This document shows, one piece after another, positions 1-9,268 of a stretch of DNA of 33,102 nt (its first letter is position 1; each line of letters opens with the position of its first letter). Origin of the DNA: an uncultured Pseudomonadota bacterium. Its GTDB lineage: Bacteria > Pseudomonadota > Gammaproteobacteria > Burkholderiales > Methylophilaceae. The notes under the pieces were generated by a model. It had not been told where the DNA came from, did not search any database, and saw only the letters and a program-made list of their open reading frames with translations. The translations under genes and the position numbers were made by a program. The stretch lies in NCBI GenBank assembly GCA_903833595.1, contig CAILFU010000032.1, forward strand, positions 1 through 33,102, read 5' to 3'.

Positions 1-1
1 A

Positions 2-2443
2 AAACCGGTACACCGCCGTGTTTTATATGCGATGCATGAGTTAAGTAATGACTACAATAAACCGTATAAGAAATCCGCACGTATCGTCGGTGATGTGATT
101 GGTAAGTATCATCCGCATGGTGATACTGCTGTGTATGACACCATCGTGCGCATGGCGCAAGACTTTAGCTTGCGTTATATGTTGGTGGATGGTCAAGGTA
201 ATTTTGGCTCTGTAGATGGTGACAATGCGGCGGCGATGCGATATACCGAAATCCGTATGGCTAAGATTGCCCATGAATTATTAGCTGATATTGATAAAGA
301 AACTGTTGATTTCGGTCCTAACTATGATGGTAGTGAGCATGAGCCACTCATCATGCCGGCACGCATACCTAACTTACTCATTAATGGTAGCTCAGGTATT
401 GCTGTAGGGATGGCAACCAATATTCCGCCACACAATCTCAATGAAGTGCTTGACGCTTGCTTTGCATTGCTTAAAGATCCTGAAATGGGCATTGAAGAGT
501 TGATTGAATTAGTGCCTGCACCTGACTTTCCAACTGCTGGGATTATTTACGGTACCGTTGGTGTAAAAGAAGGGTATCGCACAGGTCGTGGTCGTGTGGT
601 GATGCGCGGACGTACTCATGTGGAAGATTTGGAGCGTGGTGGTCGTCAAGCGTTAATCGTGGATGAACTTCCGTATCAAGTTAATAAAAAAACCTTTGTT
701 GAAAAAATCGCCGAATTAGTCAACGAGAAGAAAATCGAAGGCATTTCTGATCTGCGTGATGAATCAGATAAATCTGGTATGCGCGTTGTGATAGAGCTTA
801 AGCGTGGTGAAATTGCTGAAGTTGTATTAAATAATTTATATAAACAAACGCAATTGCAAGATACCTTCGGTATGAATATGGTGGCCTTGCTAGACGGTCA
901 GCCACGTTTATTGAATCTTAAACAAATGCTGGAGGCATTTTTACGTCATAGACGTGAAGTCATTACCCGTCGCACCGTGTTTGAGTTGAAAAAAGCACGT
1001 GGACGTGGTCATATTTTAGAAGGTTTGGCGGTCGCACTTGCTAATGTTGACGAGATGATTGCGTTGATTAAAGCAGCACCAACGCCACCAGAAGCTAAAG
1101 TAGATTTGATGGCTAAAGTGTGGAAGTCTCCTGTGGTTGAGGAAATGTTAAAACGCGCAGCGATGGAAGCTTCACGTCCGGAAGGCTTGAGTGTTGATTT
1201 CGGTTTAACGCCTGCAGGCTATAAATTAAGCGATGTTCAAGCGCAGGAAATTCTGCAAATGCGCTTGCAACGCTTAACCGGGCTAGAGCAAGACAAAGTC
1301 GTGACGGAATACAAAGAGGTGATGGATATTATTGCCGACTTATTACATATTTTAGCTACGCCATCACGTGTAACAACGATCATTGGTGATGAGCTTACAG
1401 AGATTAGAAAACAATTTGGTGATAAGCGACGCAGTGAAATTGTCGTCAATGCGCAAGACTTATCATTAGAAGATTTAATTACACCGCAAGATGTAGTTGT
1501 CACGCTTTCTCATACTGGCTATGTGAAATCGCAACCGCTTGATGAATACCGCGCCCAACGTCGCGGTGGTCGAGGTAAGCAGGCGGCGCCTACTAAAGAA
1601 GATGACTTTATAGACAAGATGTTTGTTGCCAATACCCATGATTACATTCTATGTTTTAGTAGTCGTGGACGTGTGTATTGGTTAAAAGTATATGAAGTGC
1701 CGCAAGGTAGTCGTATTGGACGTGGCAAGCCTATTGTGAATTTATTCCCATTAGAAGAAGGCGAAAAAATTAATGCTATTCTTTCTGTAAAAGAATTTGA
1801 TGAAAACCATTTTATTTTCATGGCAACTGCACTTGGTACAGTGAAGAAAACTGCGTTAACTGAGTTTGCTAATCCACGTAAGTCAGGCATTATCGCGATT
1901 AATTTAGATGACGGTGATTACCTCATTGGCGCTGAAGTGACTAATGGTTCGAACGATATTGTATTAGTTTCAAATGGTGGTAAAGCGGTATGGTTTGATG
2001 AAGAAGATGTACGCCAAATGGGTCGTGCTACACGTGGTGTACGCGGCATGAAATTGGCCGCTAAACAACAAGTACTTTCATTATTGATTGCTGATGATGA
2101 TAAGCAAACTGTATTGGTGGCTACTGAGAATGGCTATGGAAAACGCACGCAGTTAGCTGACTTCCGTCACTCAGGTCGTGGTACACAGGGTGTAAAAGCG
2201 ATTGCAGTAAGTGAGCGTAATGGCTTAGTCGTTGCTGCAAAACTCGTGAATGATGAAGACGAAATCATGTTGATTACAACTGGTGGCGTATTGATTCGTA
2301 CACGCGTTAAAGAAATTCGTGAGCTAGGACGTGCGACACAAGGTGTGACACTCATTAATTTAGGCGAAGGTGAGAAGCTTTCTGGTCTTGAAAAAATTGT
2401 TGAAACTGACGATTCAGAGTCAGATGTAGACGATCAATCCTAA
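2..2443 (+). CDS. gyrA: DNA gyrase subunit A, 5' truncated by the window edge
   Basis: GyrA is the breakage-reunion subunit of DNA gyrase, which with GyrB introduces negative supercoils. The frame is open from base 2, and the first codon (Lys, followed by PVHRR) aligns with E. coli Lys42, so about 41 residues are missing. The catalytic tyrosine lies in AAMRYTE (Tyr codon 242-244, E. coli Tyr122). The quinolone-determining region reads [10 protein letters not shown]: Thr sits at the E. coli Ser83 position (codon 125-127) and Asp at 87. The GyrA box QRRGGRG (1556-1576) marks the DNA-wrapping C-terminal domain, which is followed by beta-pinwheel repeats and a short acidic tail. The stop lies 17 bp before serC, so co-transcription is likely. 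Identification is secure. Confidence 0.98.
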   Translation, partial: KPVHRRVLYAMHELSNDYNKPYKKSARIVGDVIGKYHPHGDTAVYDTIVRMAQDFSLRYMLVDGQGNFGSVDGDNAAAMRYTEIRMAKIAHELLADIDKETVDFGPNYDGSEHEPLIMPARIPNLLINGSSGIAVGMATNIPPHNLNEVLDACFALLKDPEMGIEELIELVPAPDFPTAGIIYGTVGVKEGYRTGRGRVVMRGRTHVEDLERGGRQALIVDELPYQVNKKTFVEKIAELVNEKKIEGISDLRDESDKSGMRVVIELKRGEIAEVVLNNLYKQTQLQDTFGMNMVALLDGQPRLLNLKQMLEAFLRHRREVITRRTVFELKKARGRGHILEGLAVALANVDEMIALIKAAPTPPEAKVDLMAKVWKSPVVEEMLKRAAMEASRPEGLSVDFGLTPAGYKLSDVQAQEILQMRLQRLTGLEQDKVVTEYKEVMDIIADLLHILATPSRVTTIIGDELTEIRKQFGDKRRSEIVVNAQDLSLEDLITPQDVVVTLSHTGYVKSQPLDEYRAQRRGGRGKQAAPTKEDDFIDKMFVANTHDYILCFSSRGRVYWLKVYEVPQGSRIGRGKPIVNLFPLEEGEKINAILSVKEFDENHFIFMATALGTVKKTALTEFANPRKSGIIAINLDDGDYLIGAEVTNGSNDIVLVSNGGKAVWFDEEDVRQMGRATRGVRGMKLAAKQQVLSLLIADDDKQTVLVATENGYGKRTQLADFRHSGRGTQGVKAIAVSERNGLVVAAKLVNDEDEIMLITTGGVLIRTRVKEIRELGRATQGVTLINLGEGEKLSGLEKIVETDDSESDVDDQS

Positions 2444-2460
2444 TTACAATGAAGCATGGA

Positions 2461-3537
2461 ATGACTCGGATTTTTAATTTCTCAGCAGGGCCTGCAGTAT
2501 TGCCAAAGCCTGTATTAGAGCGTGCTCAAGCTGAAATGCTTGATTGGCATGGCTCTGGTATGAGTGTGATGGAAATGTCACATCGTGGCAAAGAGTTCAT
2601 GAGTATTTTAGCTAAAACAGAAGCTGACTTGCGTGTGCTATTGAATGTCCCTAGCAATTATAAAGTGTTGTTTTTACAAGGTGGGGCTATTGCTGAAAAT
2701 GCGATGATTCCGCTGAATTTGCTTGCTAGTAAATCTGCCGATTATGCAGTAACTGGCGGGTGGAGTAAGCGTAGCGTTGAAGATGCGAGTGCTTACGGAA
2801 AAATTAACGTGGTTGCTAGTAGTGAATGCGATAAATATACCAAAGTGCCTGATTTTTCAAGTTGGAAACTAAATAAAAACGCTGCTTATTTACATGTTTG
2901 TACCAATGAAACGATGAGTGGTGTTGAGTTTGTTGATCTTCCAGATACACATGGTGTGCCTATCGTTGCTGACATGTCGTCACACATACTTTCAAGGCCT
3001 ATTGATGTGAGTCAATATGGCGTGATTTATGGCGGTGCGCAAAAAAATATAGGGCCAGCAGGATTGTGTATTGTGATTGTTCGGGATGATTTGCTCGACG
3101 CTGCTTCAGTGCTAACGCCTGCGGTATTTAATTGGAAAACCCAGGCTGAAAATCAATCTATGATTAACACGCCACCCACCTACAGTATTTACATTGCTGG
3201 TTTGGTGTTTGAATGGTTAGAGTCTCAAGGTGGGATTGCTGCTATAGAAAAAGCTAATATCGCTAAAGCAAAATTACTATATGAATACATAGATAGCACT
3301 GATTTTTATGCCAATCACGTGGCTATTAAAAATCGGTCTCGTATGAATATCCCATTTTTCTTGCGGGATGAAAGTTTGAATGACGCCTTTTTGAAAGGTG
3401 CAGAGGCAAAGGGGTTGTTGCAACTTAAAGGTCATCGTGCTGTAGGTGGCATGCGTGCATCCATTTATAACGCAATGCCCATAGATGGCGTGCAAGCTTT
3501 GGTTTCATATATGCAAGAATTTGAGCTAGCTCACTAG
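2461..3537 (+). CDS. serC: Phosphoserine aminotransferase (SerC)
   Basis: This PLP enzyme converts 3-phosphohydroxypyruvate and glutamate to phosphoserine in serine synthesis, and also acts in pyridoxine synthesis. The N-terminus [15 protein letters not shown] is the family hallmark, and the PLP lysine is Lys195 in [11 protein letters not shown]. The 358-residue length fits the family (about 360). An in-frame ATG at 2449 would add MKHG. I prefer 2461 because it puts the conserved FNFSAG in the usual place and has a weak TGAAG six bases upstream. It follows gyrA and precedes pheA by 13 bp, the usual betaproteobacterial order. In methylotrophs, serine supply also touches C1 metabolism, but nothing here shows a special role. 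Confidence 0.96.
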   Translation: MTRIFNFSAGPAVLPKPVLERAQAEMLDWHGSGMSVMEMSHRGKEFMSILAKTEADLRVLLNVPSNYKVLFLQGGAIAENAMIPLNLLASKSADYAVTGGWSKRSVEDASAYGKINVVASSECDKYTKVPDFSSWKLNKNAAYLHVCTNETMSGVEFVDLPDTHGVPIVADMSSHILSRPIDVSQYGVIYGGAQKNIGPAGLCIVIVRDDLLDAASVLTPAVFNWKTQAENQSMINTPPTYSIYIAGLVFEWLESQGGIAAIEKANIAKAKLLYEYIDSTDFYANHVAIKNRSRMNIPFFLRDESLNDAFLKGAEAKGLLQLKGHRAVGGMRASIYNAMPIDGVQALVSYMQEFELAH

Positions 3538-3550
3538 AGGCTTACTAACA

Positions 3551-4633
3551 ATGTCAGAACAGCTTAAAGAACACCGCAATCAAATTGATGCTATTGATGA
3601 GCAACTACTAAAGCTTGTGAATGAGCGGGCAAAACTCGCACGTCAAATTGGCGCTTTAAAAGATGATGGTGTGATTTATCGCCCTGAACGCGAAGCGCAA
3701 GTGTTGCGTCGGTTACAAGCGAATAATGCTGGGCCGCTATCCAATGAGGCTGTCAGCAATATATTTCGTGGCGTTATGTCTAATTGTCGTGCGCTAGAAA
3801 AAGAGTTGTCTATTGCTTTTTTAGGGCCATTAGGTACTTATAGTGAAGAGGCTGCACTTAAGCAATTTGGATTAGGTAAAACCGCACTAGTATGCGGTTC
3901 AATTGATGAAGTTTTTCGTGCGGTTGAAGCTAACCAAGTTGATTATGGTGTCGTGCCTGTTGAAAACTCAACTGAAGGTGCAATTGGCTTGACGCTAGAT
4001 TTATTACTATCTAGCTCATTAAAAATTTGTGGCGAAATTACACTACCTATTCATCATTGCTTGCTCTCAAAACAGACGGATATAAGTCAAATTTCACATG
4101 TTTTTTCACATACGCAATCCTTGGCGCAGTGCCATGAATGGCTAAGCAAGACATTGCCCAAAGCAGAACGTGAGGCCGTGACAAGCAATGCGCGTGCAGC
4201 ACAGATGATTCATGACTTGGTTTCAACCGATGGCACTTTTGCCGCTGCTATTGCTAGCAAGCGTGCTGCAGAATTATTTAAATTAAACGTGCTGGCTGAA
4301 AATATTGAAGATGACGCTAAAAATACCACAAGATTCTTGGTGTTAGGTACACATGATGTTGCTACTTCTGGCGCTGATAAAACCTCACTAGTGATGACTT
4401 CTAAAAATACACCTGGCGCTATGGTGCAATTATTAGAGCCACTTTCACGACATGGCGTTAGTATGACTAAATTTGAGTCTCGCCCATCTAAGCAAGGGTT
4501 ATGGGACTATGTATTTTTTGTCGATATTGAAGGTCATCAAACTGATGCAAAAGTATTAGCCGCACTCAATGAGTGCCAGCAACGTGCATCCTTCCTCAAA
4601 GTGCTGGGCTCATATCCGGCTGCCGTACTTTAA
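3551..4633 (+). CDS. pheA: Bifunctional chorismate mutase / prephenate dehydratase (P-protein)
   Basis: It converts chorismate to prephenate and then to phenylpyruvate, the committed route to phenylalanine. An AroQ-type helical chorismate mutase domain occupies about residues 1-88. A prephenate dehydratase domain (about 93-270) begins with AFLGPLGTYSEEAA and carries the catalytic TTRF motif at 259-262. A C-terminal ACT domain (about 280-357) carries ESRP at 309-312, the phenylalanine-binding signature. Feedback inhibition by Phe is therefore expected from family knowledge. The length of 360 residues is normal for a fused P-protein. It lies 13 bp after serC and 40 bp before hisC in the same orientation. 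Confidence 0.97.
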   Translation: MSEQLKEHRNQIDAIDEQLLKLVNERAKLARQIGALKDDGVIYRPEREAQVLRRLQANNAGPLSNEAVSNIFRGVMSNCRALEKELSIAFLGPLGTYSEEAALKQFGLGKTALVCGSIDEVFRAVEANQVDYGVVPVENSTEGAIGLTLDLLLSSSLKICGEITLPIHHCLLSKQTDISQISHVFSHTQSLAQCHEWLSKTLPKAEREAVTSNARAAQMIHDLVSTDGTFAAAIASKRAAELFKLNVLAENIEDDAKNTTRFLVLGTHDVATSGADKTSLVMTSKNTPGAMVQLLEPLSRHGVSMTKFESRPSKQGLWDYVFFVDIEGHQTDAKVLAALNECQQRASFLKVLGSYPAAVL

Positions 4634-4673
4634 TTCACACATCTTTATCGTTAGTTTTTAAGGTTTTTCTTGT

Positions 4674-5795
4674 ATGAGTATGTCTAGTTCTGATCCATCT
4701 AATTTAGCGCCTGATCATATTCGTGCTATTGCACCTTACCAAGGTGGAAAGCCTATCGCTGAGTTAGCGCGTGAAATGGGTTTGCAGGTAGAAGATATTG
4801 TGAAGCTTGCTTCTAACGAAAATCCACTGGGGATTAGCCCTAAGGCTGACTTTGCTATACAAGAAGCTTTGCTAGATATAGCGCGCTATCCAGATGGTAA
4901 TAGCTATGTTTTGCGTGAAGCTGTCAGTCAAAAATTCAATGTGACACCCGATCAAATTGTATTTGGTAATGGATCGAATGACATTTTAGAGCTTGCGGCA
5001 CGGGCCTTTTTAACACCTGGATGTGAAGCCATCTATTCGCAACATGCATTTGCGGTTTATCCATTAGTAACGCAGGCGACAGGTGCTACCGGCGTGGTTG
5101 TTCCCGCTAAAAATTTCAGCCATGATTTATCGGCGATGTTAGCAGCAATTACAGCTAAAACACGCATGATATTTGTGGCGAATCCTAACAATCCAACGGG
5201 TACTTTACTTGGTAAAGATGAGTTATTTTATTTTTTAAAACAGGTGCCTAGGCAAGTTCTGGTTGTTTTAGATGAGGCCTATGATGAGTATTTGTCAGCA
5301 GCAAATAAATCAGAAGCTATTAGTTGGCTAGCAGAGTTTGATAACTTGATTATTTCGCGCACTTTTTCTAAAGCCTATGGCTTAGCTGGATTGCGTATTG
5401 GCTTTGGCTTATGTCATGTCAGTATCGCCGACATGATGAATCGTGTACGCCAACCGTTTAATGTGAATAGTATTGCTCAGGCAGCAGCAGTGGCATCACT
5501 GGCTGATGATGATTTTGTTGAGCGCTCTTATGCACTCAATCAAGCAGGCATGATGCAGTTGACACAAGGGTTTAATAAGTTGGGTTTAAAATTTATCCCT
5601 TCATTTGCTAATTTTATTAGCTTTACTGTTAAAAATGCAGCAGAAGTAAATCAAAAGCTATTGCAAAATGGCGTCATAGTGCGCCCCATTGCAAATTATG
5701 AAATGCCAGATTACCTGCGCGTAAGTATTGGCTTGTTTAGCGAGAATGCACGCTTTCTAGAAGTACTTGAAAATATATTAAAAAGTAATCAATAA
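4674..5795 (+). CDS. hisC: Histidinol-phosphate / aromatic aminotransferase (HisC-like)
   Basis: A class I/II fold-type I PLP aminotransferase of 373 residues. Visible motifs are LASNENPLG near the N-terminus, PNNPTGTL in the middle, and SRTFSKAYGLAGLRIG with the Schiff-base lysine at Lys233. The family converts imidazole-acetol phosphate to histidinol phosphate. Copies placed between pheA and aromatic genes, as here, often act on phenylpyruvate, hydroxyphenylpyruvate or prephenate, so an aromatic role is plausible, but specificity cannot be read from the sequence. An AAGG at 4660-4663 supports ATG 4674; a second ATG two codons later (4680) is possible. Its stop codon abuts the next gene's ATG. 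Confidence 0.92.
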   Translation: MSMSSSDPSNLAPDHIRAIAPYQGGKPIAELAREMGLQVEDIVKLASNENPLGISPKADFAIQEALLDIARYPDGNSYVLREAVSQKFNVTPDQIVFGNGSNDILELAARAFLTPGCEAIYSQHAFAVYPLVTQATGATGVVVPAKNFSHDLSAMLAAITAKTRMIFVANPNNPTGTLLGKDELFYFLKQVPRQVLVVLDEAYDEYLSAANKSEAISWLAEFDNLIISRTFSKAYGLAGLRIGFGLCHVSIADMMNRVRQPFNVNSIAQAAAVASLADDDFVERSYALNQAGMMQLTQGFNKLGLKFIPSFANFISFTVKNAAEVNQKLLQNGVIVRPIANYEMPDYLRVSIGLFSENARFLEVLENILKSNQ

Positions 5796-6866
5796 ATGAG
5801 CCAATATAAAAAACTAGCTACTGACGATGTACGTATTCGTGAAGTAAAAAAACTAATTACACCATTGGCGTTGCTGGATAAGCTGAAAGAAAGTGCCGAT
5901 TCAACACAAAATATATTAGCCACGCGTGCAGAAATTCACCATATTTTGCATCAAACAGATGATCGTCTATTGGTGATTGTTGGACCTTGCTCAATCCATG
6001 ATACTAAAGCTGGACTCGAATATGCGCGCCGATTAATGGAGGTGCGAAAGAATTTAGAAGCTGATTTGTTAATAGTGATGCGTGTTTATTTCGAAAAGCC
6101 GCGTACGACTGTTGGTTGGAAGGGTTTGATTAATGACCCACATCTTGATGGTAGCTATCAGATTAATGAAGGTTTAGAAATAGCCCGTAAATTTTTGTTG
6201 GATGTGAATGAGCTTGGCATGCCTGCAGGGGCAGAGTTTTTAGATATGATTACACCGCAATACACTGCTGATTTAGTGAGTTGGGGTGCGATTGGGGCTC
6301 GTACAACTGAGTCACAAGTGCATAGAGAACTTACTTCTGGCTTATCTTGTCCTGTTGGATTTAAAAACGGTACGGATAGCGGTGTGCGTGTTGCGATTGA
6401 TGCTATCAAAACGGCGTCCACCCCACATCATTTTTTGTCTGTGACTAAAGAAGGTCAGTCGGCTATTTTTTCAACAACAGGTAATGAAGATTGCCATGTG
6501 ATTTTGCGCGGTGGCAAAAAGCCTAATTATGATAAAGAAAGTGTGAATGACGCATGTGCGAGTTTGTCTGCTGCAGGCTTAGCACCGATATTGATGATAG
6601 ATTGCAGTCATGGCAATAGCAGTAAAAATTATTTGCTGCAAAAGGAAGTGGCAAGAGATATCGCTCACCAATTATCAGGTGGCGATACGCGTATTATTGG
6701 CGTGATGGTTGAATCACATCTTAATGAAGGTCGGCAAGATCACACGCCTGGTTGTCAATTGGAATATGGTAAATCTATTACTGATGCATGTTTGAGTTGG
6801 CAGGATACTGTTGAATTGTTAGAAACTCTTGCTACTTCAGTCCGCCAGCGTCGACTTAAGAATTAA
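5796..6866 (+). CDS. aroG: 3-deoxy-7-phosphoheptulonate (DAHP) synthase, class I alpha
   Basis: It condenses phosphoenolpyruvate and erythrose 4-phosphate, the first step of the shikimate pathway. The protein is 356 residues and collinear with E. coli AroG. The metal ligands are at Cys65 (in GPCSIHD), His272 (SHGNSSK), Glu306 (ESH) and Asp330 (SITD), each four residues later than in AroG. KPRTTVGWKG (101-110) and GARTTESQVHRE form the substrate site. Pro154 and Ser184 match AroG positions 150 and 180, linked to feedback inhibition, so allosteric control is likely. Which amino acid inhibits it (AroF, AroG or AroH type) cannot be decided, so the symbol is approximate. The ATG directly follows the hisC TAA, suggesting translational coupling. 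Confidence 0.95.
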   Translation: MSQYKKLATDDVRIREVKKLITPLALLDKLKESADSTQNILATRAEIHHILHQTDDRLLVIVGPCSIHDTKAGLEYARRLMEVRKNLEADLLIVMRVYFEKPRTTVGWKGLINDPHLDGSYQINEGLEIARKFLLDVNELGMPAGAEFLDMITPQYTADLVSWGAIGARTTESQVHRELTSGLSCPVGFKNGTDSGVRVAIDAIKTASTPHHFLSVTKEGQSAIFSTTGNEDCHVILRGGKKPNYDKESVNDACASLSAAGLAPILMIDCSHGNSSKNYLLQKEVARDIAHQLSGGDTRIIGVMVESHLNEGRQDHTPGCQLEYGKSITDACLSWQDTVELLETLATSVRQRRLKN

Positions 6867-6884
6867 GTTTGGCATCATGAATTT

Positions 6885-6906
6885 ACTTAGTGATTAATCA
6901 GTAAGT
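6885..6906. promoter_or_regulatory. 22-bp dyad upstream of pqqA, possible operator
   Basis: ACTTA-g-TGATT mirrors AATCA-g-TAAGT with a single central-arm G/G mismatch. It lies about 100 bp before the pqqA start and 18 bp after the DAHP synthase stop. There is no T-run, so it is not an obvious terminator. The half-site CTTAGTGAT resembles the arms of the dyad at 7163-7187. I found no convincing -35/-10 pair in 6867-7008. Calling it an operator is inference. Confidence 0.35.
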
Positions 6907-7008
6907 TTGCAGTGTTGCGAAGTATCAATAGCGCGCATCATTCGTATCACGTTGTGGCACTAATACTTAAAGCCGCAATGAAATTAATTACTAAAAAGGA
7001 AAATTATC

Positions 7009-7080
7009 ATGTGGACAACTCCAGCAGCTACAGAAATGCGTTTTGGCTTTGAAGTGACAATGTACGTAATGAACAAATAA
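7009..7080 (+). CDS. pqqA: PQQ precursor peptide PqqA (23 residues)
   Basis: This ribosomally made peptide is the substrate from which pyrroloquinoline quinone is carved. PqqE cross-links its conserved Glu and Tyr, and the linked pair becomes the cofactor. The peptide starts MWTTPAATEMRFGFE and carries the invariant E-V-T-M-Y motif, with Glu15 and Tyr19 as the PQQ carbon source. It ends VMNK. The length of 23 residues is typical of PqqA. A clear AAGGA (6996-7000) lies eight bases before the ATG, and a terminator hairpin follows at 7097-7127. pqqB begins 147 bp downstream. Identification is very strong despite the short length. Confidence 0.97.
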   Translation: MWTTPAATEMRFGFEVTMYVMNK

Positions 7081-7096
7081 TTAGCTTTAAGCTAAT

Positions 7097-7127
7097 AAAA
7101 AAGGCTGCCGTAAGACAGCCTTTTTTT
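7097..7127 (+). terminator. Intrinsic terminator between pqqA and pqqB
   Basis: The stem AAAAAGGCTG (ending at 7107) pairs with CAGCCTTTTT (from 7116) across an 8-nt loop and ends in a run of seven or more T. A small perfect dyad (TTAGCTT-t-AAGCTAA, 7081-7095) lies between it and the pqqA stop. Partial termination here would make pqqA RNA more abundant than pqqB-E, a pattern known in other PQQ producers. The A/T flanks would also allow a stabilised 3' end. Confidence 0.85.
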
Positions 7128-7162
7128 ATATATAAAGCCCTTTGTTGGCTTGTAAGTTAAGT

Positions 7163-7187
7163 CTTAGTCATGAATATCATAACTAAG
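7163..7187. promoter_or_regulatory. 25-bp dyad upstream of pqqB, possible operator or hairpin
   Basis: CTTAGT-c-ATGA-ata-TCAT-a-ACTAAG is symmetric except for one C/A mismatch and a 3-nt centre. It sits about 40 bp before the pqqB ATG with no T-run after it. Its arms share CTTAGTnAT with the dyad upstream of pqqA. It could be a regulator site or an RNA hairpin near the pqqB start; the sequence alone does not decide. Confidence 0.3.
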
Positions 7188-7227
7188 CATTTTGAAAGAT
7201 AATCACTTCGTAGAATTGTAGAATTAT

Positions 7228-8154
7228 ATGCATATACATGTTTTAGGCGCAGGCGCAGGGGGTGGATTCCCACAATGGAATTGCAATTGTTTTAATTGTG
7301 ATGGATTGCGTAAAGGCAGTATTAAAGCCACCAAGCGCACGCAATCATCGATCTGTGTGAGTGGCGATGGCATCAACTGGGTGTTATTTAACGCGTCACC
7401 AGATGTGTTGCAACAAATTCAAAATTTTCCAGCACTACAGCCGGCACGAGCAATTCGCGATACAGGTATACAGGCCATTGTATTGATTGATGCGCAAATT
7501 GATCACACCACAGGTTTGTATATGCTACGTGAAGGTACTGTAAAACGTGAAATTTATTGTACTGATATGGTCTATGGTGACCTAACATCAGGCAACCAAG
7601 CTTTGAATATCTTAGGGCACTATTGTGGCATTAATCATCACCAAGTACCCATTGATGGTAAAACTAGCTTTATTATTCCTAATGTACCTAATCTTAAATT
7701 CACCTCAGTTTCGCTTAAAAGCGCGGCACCACCATACTCACCACATCGCAATAATCCTCAGGCTGGCGATACCATAGGTGTATTGATTGAAGAAATTAGC
7801 TCCGGTAAAAAATGCTGGTATTCACCAGGCTTGGCAGAAATTGAACCGCATTTGCCAGAGTTAATGAACCAAGCTGATTGTATTATGGTGGATGGTACCT
7901 TCTGGACTGATACAGAGATGATGGATTTAGGCTTGATGACTAAAACAGCGCGTAGTATTGGACATAACCCACAATCAGGCACGGGCGGCATGATTGAAGA
8001 TTTAGATAAATTTGGATTAGACAAAAAAGTACGTAAAGTACTGATTCATATAAATAATACCAATCCTATTTTACGTGAAGATTCTGCCGAACGTGCAGTA
8101 TTAAATGAACATAAAATTGAAGTCGCCTTTGATGGCATGGATATCATCCTTTAG
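7228..8154 (+). CDS. pqqB: PQQ biosynthesis protein PqqB (metallo-beta-lactamase fold)
   Basis: PqqB is a metallo-beta-lactamase-fold protein reported to hydroxylate the tyrosine-derived ring of a PQQ intermediate. It is 308 residues, the family's usual size. The N-terminus has VLGAGAGGGFPQWNCNC, and Cys19, Cys21 and Cys24 form the known structural zinc knuckle. The hydrolase metal motif is replaced by IDHTTG (Asp92, His93), as is normal for PqqB. The ATG at 7228 lacks a good Shine-Dalgarno, unlike pqqA, pqqC and pqqE, so translation may be weak. Its TAG lies inside the ribosome binding site of pqqC. Confidence 0.96.
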   Translation: MHIHVLGAGAGGGFPQWNCNCFNCDGLRKGSIKATKRTQSSICVSGDGINWVLFNASPDVLQQIQNFPALQPARAIRDTGIQAIVLIDAQIDHTTGLYMLREGTVKREIYCTDMVYGDLTSGNQALNILGHYCGINHHQVPIDGKTSFIIPNVPNLKFTSVSLKSAAPPYSPHRNNPQAGDTIGVLIEEISSGKKCWYSPGLAEIEPHLPELMNQADCIMVDGTFWTDTEMMDLGLMTKTARSIGHNPQSGTGGMIEDLDKFGLDKKVRKVLIHINNTNPILREDSAERAVLNEHKIEVAFDGMDIIL

Positions 8155-8163
8155 GAGAGAAAA

Positions 8164-8937
8164 ATGAATGCAATGATAGATAAACAGTTGCCTTGGACAC
8201 GTGAGGAATTTGAGGCGAAATTACGCGAAAAGGGTAAGGGTTACCATATTTACCATCCTATTCATGTGTTGATGTATGAGGGTAAGCTTACGCAGGCACA
8301 AATGCAGGCTTGGGTGGCTAATCGATATTATTATCAAATTGCCATTCCCATGAAAGATGCCGCTATTCTTTCTAATTGCCCTGACCGTGAAATTCGTCGG
8401 GGATGGATTCAACGTATTTTTGATCACGATGGCAGTGGTCAAATTGCGGAAGGTGGCGAGGGCGGTATTGAAGCTTGGATTCACTTAGGCGCAGCGGTTG
8501 GCTTGAGTCGTGAAGATGTGATGTCGCTCAAATTAGTTGCGCCTGGTACTATCTTTGCAGTTGATGCCTATATCAACTTCGCTAAACAACGATCATGGCA
8601 AGAGTCTGTTTGCTCTTCACTTACAGAGCTATTTGCACCACATATCCACCAACAGCGTATTGACTCCTGGCCTGATATGTATCCTTGGATTAATAAAGAA
8701 GGGATGCAGTACTTTAAGAATCGTTTAACGCAGGCGCGACGTGATGTCGAACAAGGATTAGCTGTAACGCTGGATTACTTCGGACAAACTCGGGCGCTAC
8801 AAGAGCGTGCGCTGGAAATATTACAATTTAAGCTTAATGTACTGTGGGTAATGGCTGATGCAATTATGTTGCAAAGTACAGAAATTAAAGTGGAAGGCCG
8901 CGATTATTTGCGCCAGCCAGTGATGAACGTGAGCTAA
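8164..8937 (+). CDS. pqqC: Pyrroloquinoline-quinone synthase PqqC
   Basis: PqqC is a cofactorless oxidase that performs the last ring closure and eight-electron oxidation to PQQ. The 257-residue all-helical protein shows the family blocks [14 protein letters not shown] near the N-terminus, [17 protein letters not shown] (about residues 53-69) and IQRIFDHDG. It is TenA/heme-oxygenase-like in fold. GGAGAG at 8154-8159, overlapping the pqqB stop, supports ATG 8164; a second in-frame ATG at 8173 is less likely. It is followed by pqqD after 12 bp, in the canonical order. Confidence 0.97.
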   Translation: MNAMIDKQLPWTREEFEAKLREKGKGYHIYHPIHVLMYEGKLTQAQMQAWVANRYYYQIAIPMKDAAILSNCPDREIRRGWIQRIFDHDGSGQIAEGGEGGIEAWIHLGAAVGLSREDVMSLKLVAPGTIFAVDAYINFAKQRSWQESVCSSLTELFAPHIHQQRIDSWPDMYPWINKEGMQYFKNRLTQARRDVEQGLAVTLDYFGQTRALQERALEILQFKLNVLWVMADAIMLQSTEIKVEGRDYLRQPVMNVS

Positions 8938-8949
8938 GAAACCGCAAAA

Positions 8950-9231
8950 ATGACTAACAATATACTACAGACTGACATTTATGCACTTGCACCACATCAC
9001 CGATTTCAATGGGAAGAAGCGCAACAAAATTATGTGATACTTTTTCCTGAGGGCATGGTCAAACTTCATGGTGGAGCAGGTGAGGTAATTAAGCGACTAG
9101 ATGGGAAAGTGAGTGTAGGCGATGTGGTTGTAAATTTAAAAGCGACTTTCCCCGACGCGGCTAATATTGAAGCTGACATCATTGGTATGTTTGAGCTTGC
9201 AGTGAGTAAAGGCTGGTTGCGCAAGGTTTAG
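8950..9231 (+). CDS. pqqD: PqqA-binding peptide chaperone PqqD
   Basis: PqqD is a small RiPP recognition element that binds PqqA and delivers it to the radical SAM enzyme PqqE. It is 93 residues, with the family patterns HHRFQWEEAQQNYVILFPEG, then LHGGAGEVIKRLDG and a C-terminal three-helix part. It is a free-standing protein here, not fused to PqqC or PqqE. Spacing is 12 bp after pqqC and 37 bp before pqqE. The ribosome binding site is weak (only purine-rich AAGAAA upstream), suggesting reliance on coupling to pqqC. Confidence 0.95.
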   Translation: MTNNILQTDIYALAPHHRFQWEEAQQNYVILFPEGMVKLHGGAGEVIKRLDGKVSVGDVVVNLKATFPDAANIEADIIGMFELAVSKGWLRKV

Positions 9232-9268
9232 CGGATTAAATAATGCGTAAAAATTTAGGAGTAGCAAT

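Noticed and set aside
41-274. Open frames on the - strand inside gyrA, and similar antisense frames throughout the nuo genes
   Set aside because: They mirror strongly conserved coding sequence, have no family-like features and no ribosome binding sites.
6891-6900. TGATTAATCA in the pqqA upstream dyad as an FNR site
   Set aside because: Half-sites are separated by 2 bases, not 4, and the outer T/A positions do not match.
6955-6973. TGGCAC upstream of pqqA resembling a sigma54 -24 element
   Set aside because: The matching -12 GC is not at the required spacing; TTAA sits one base off where TTGC should be.
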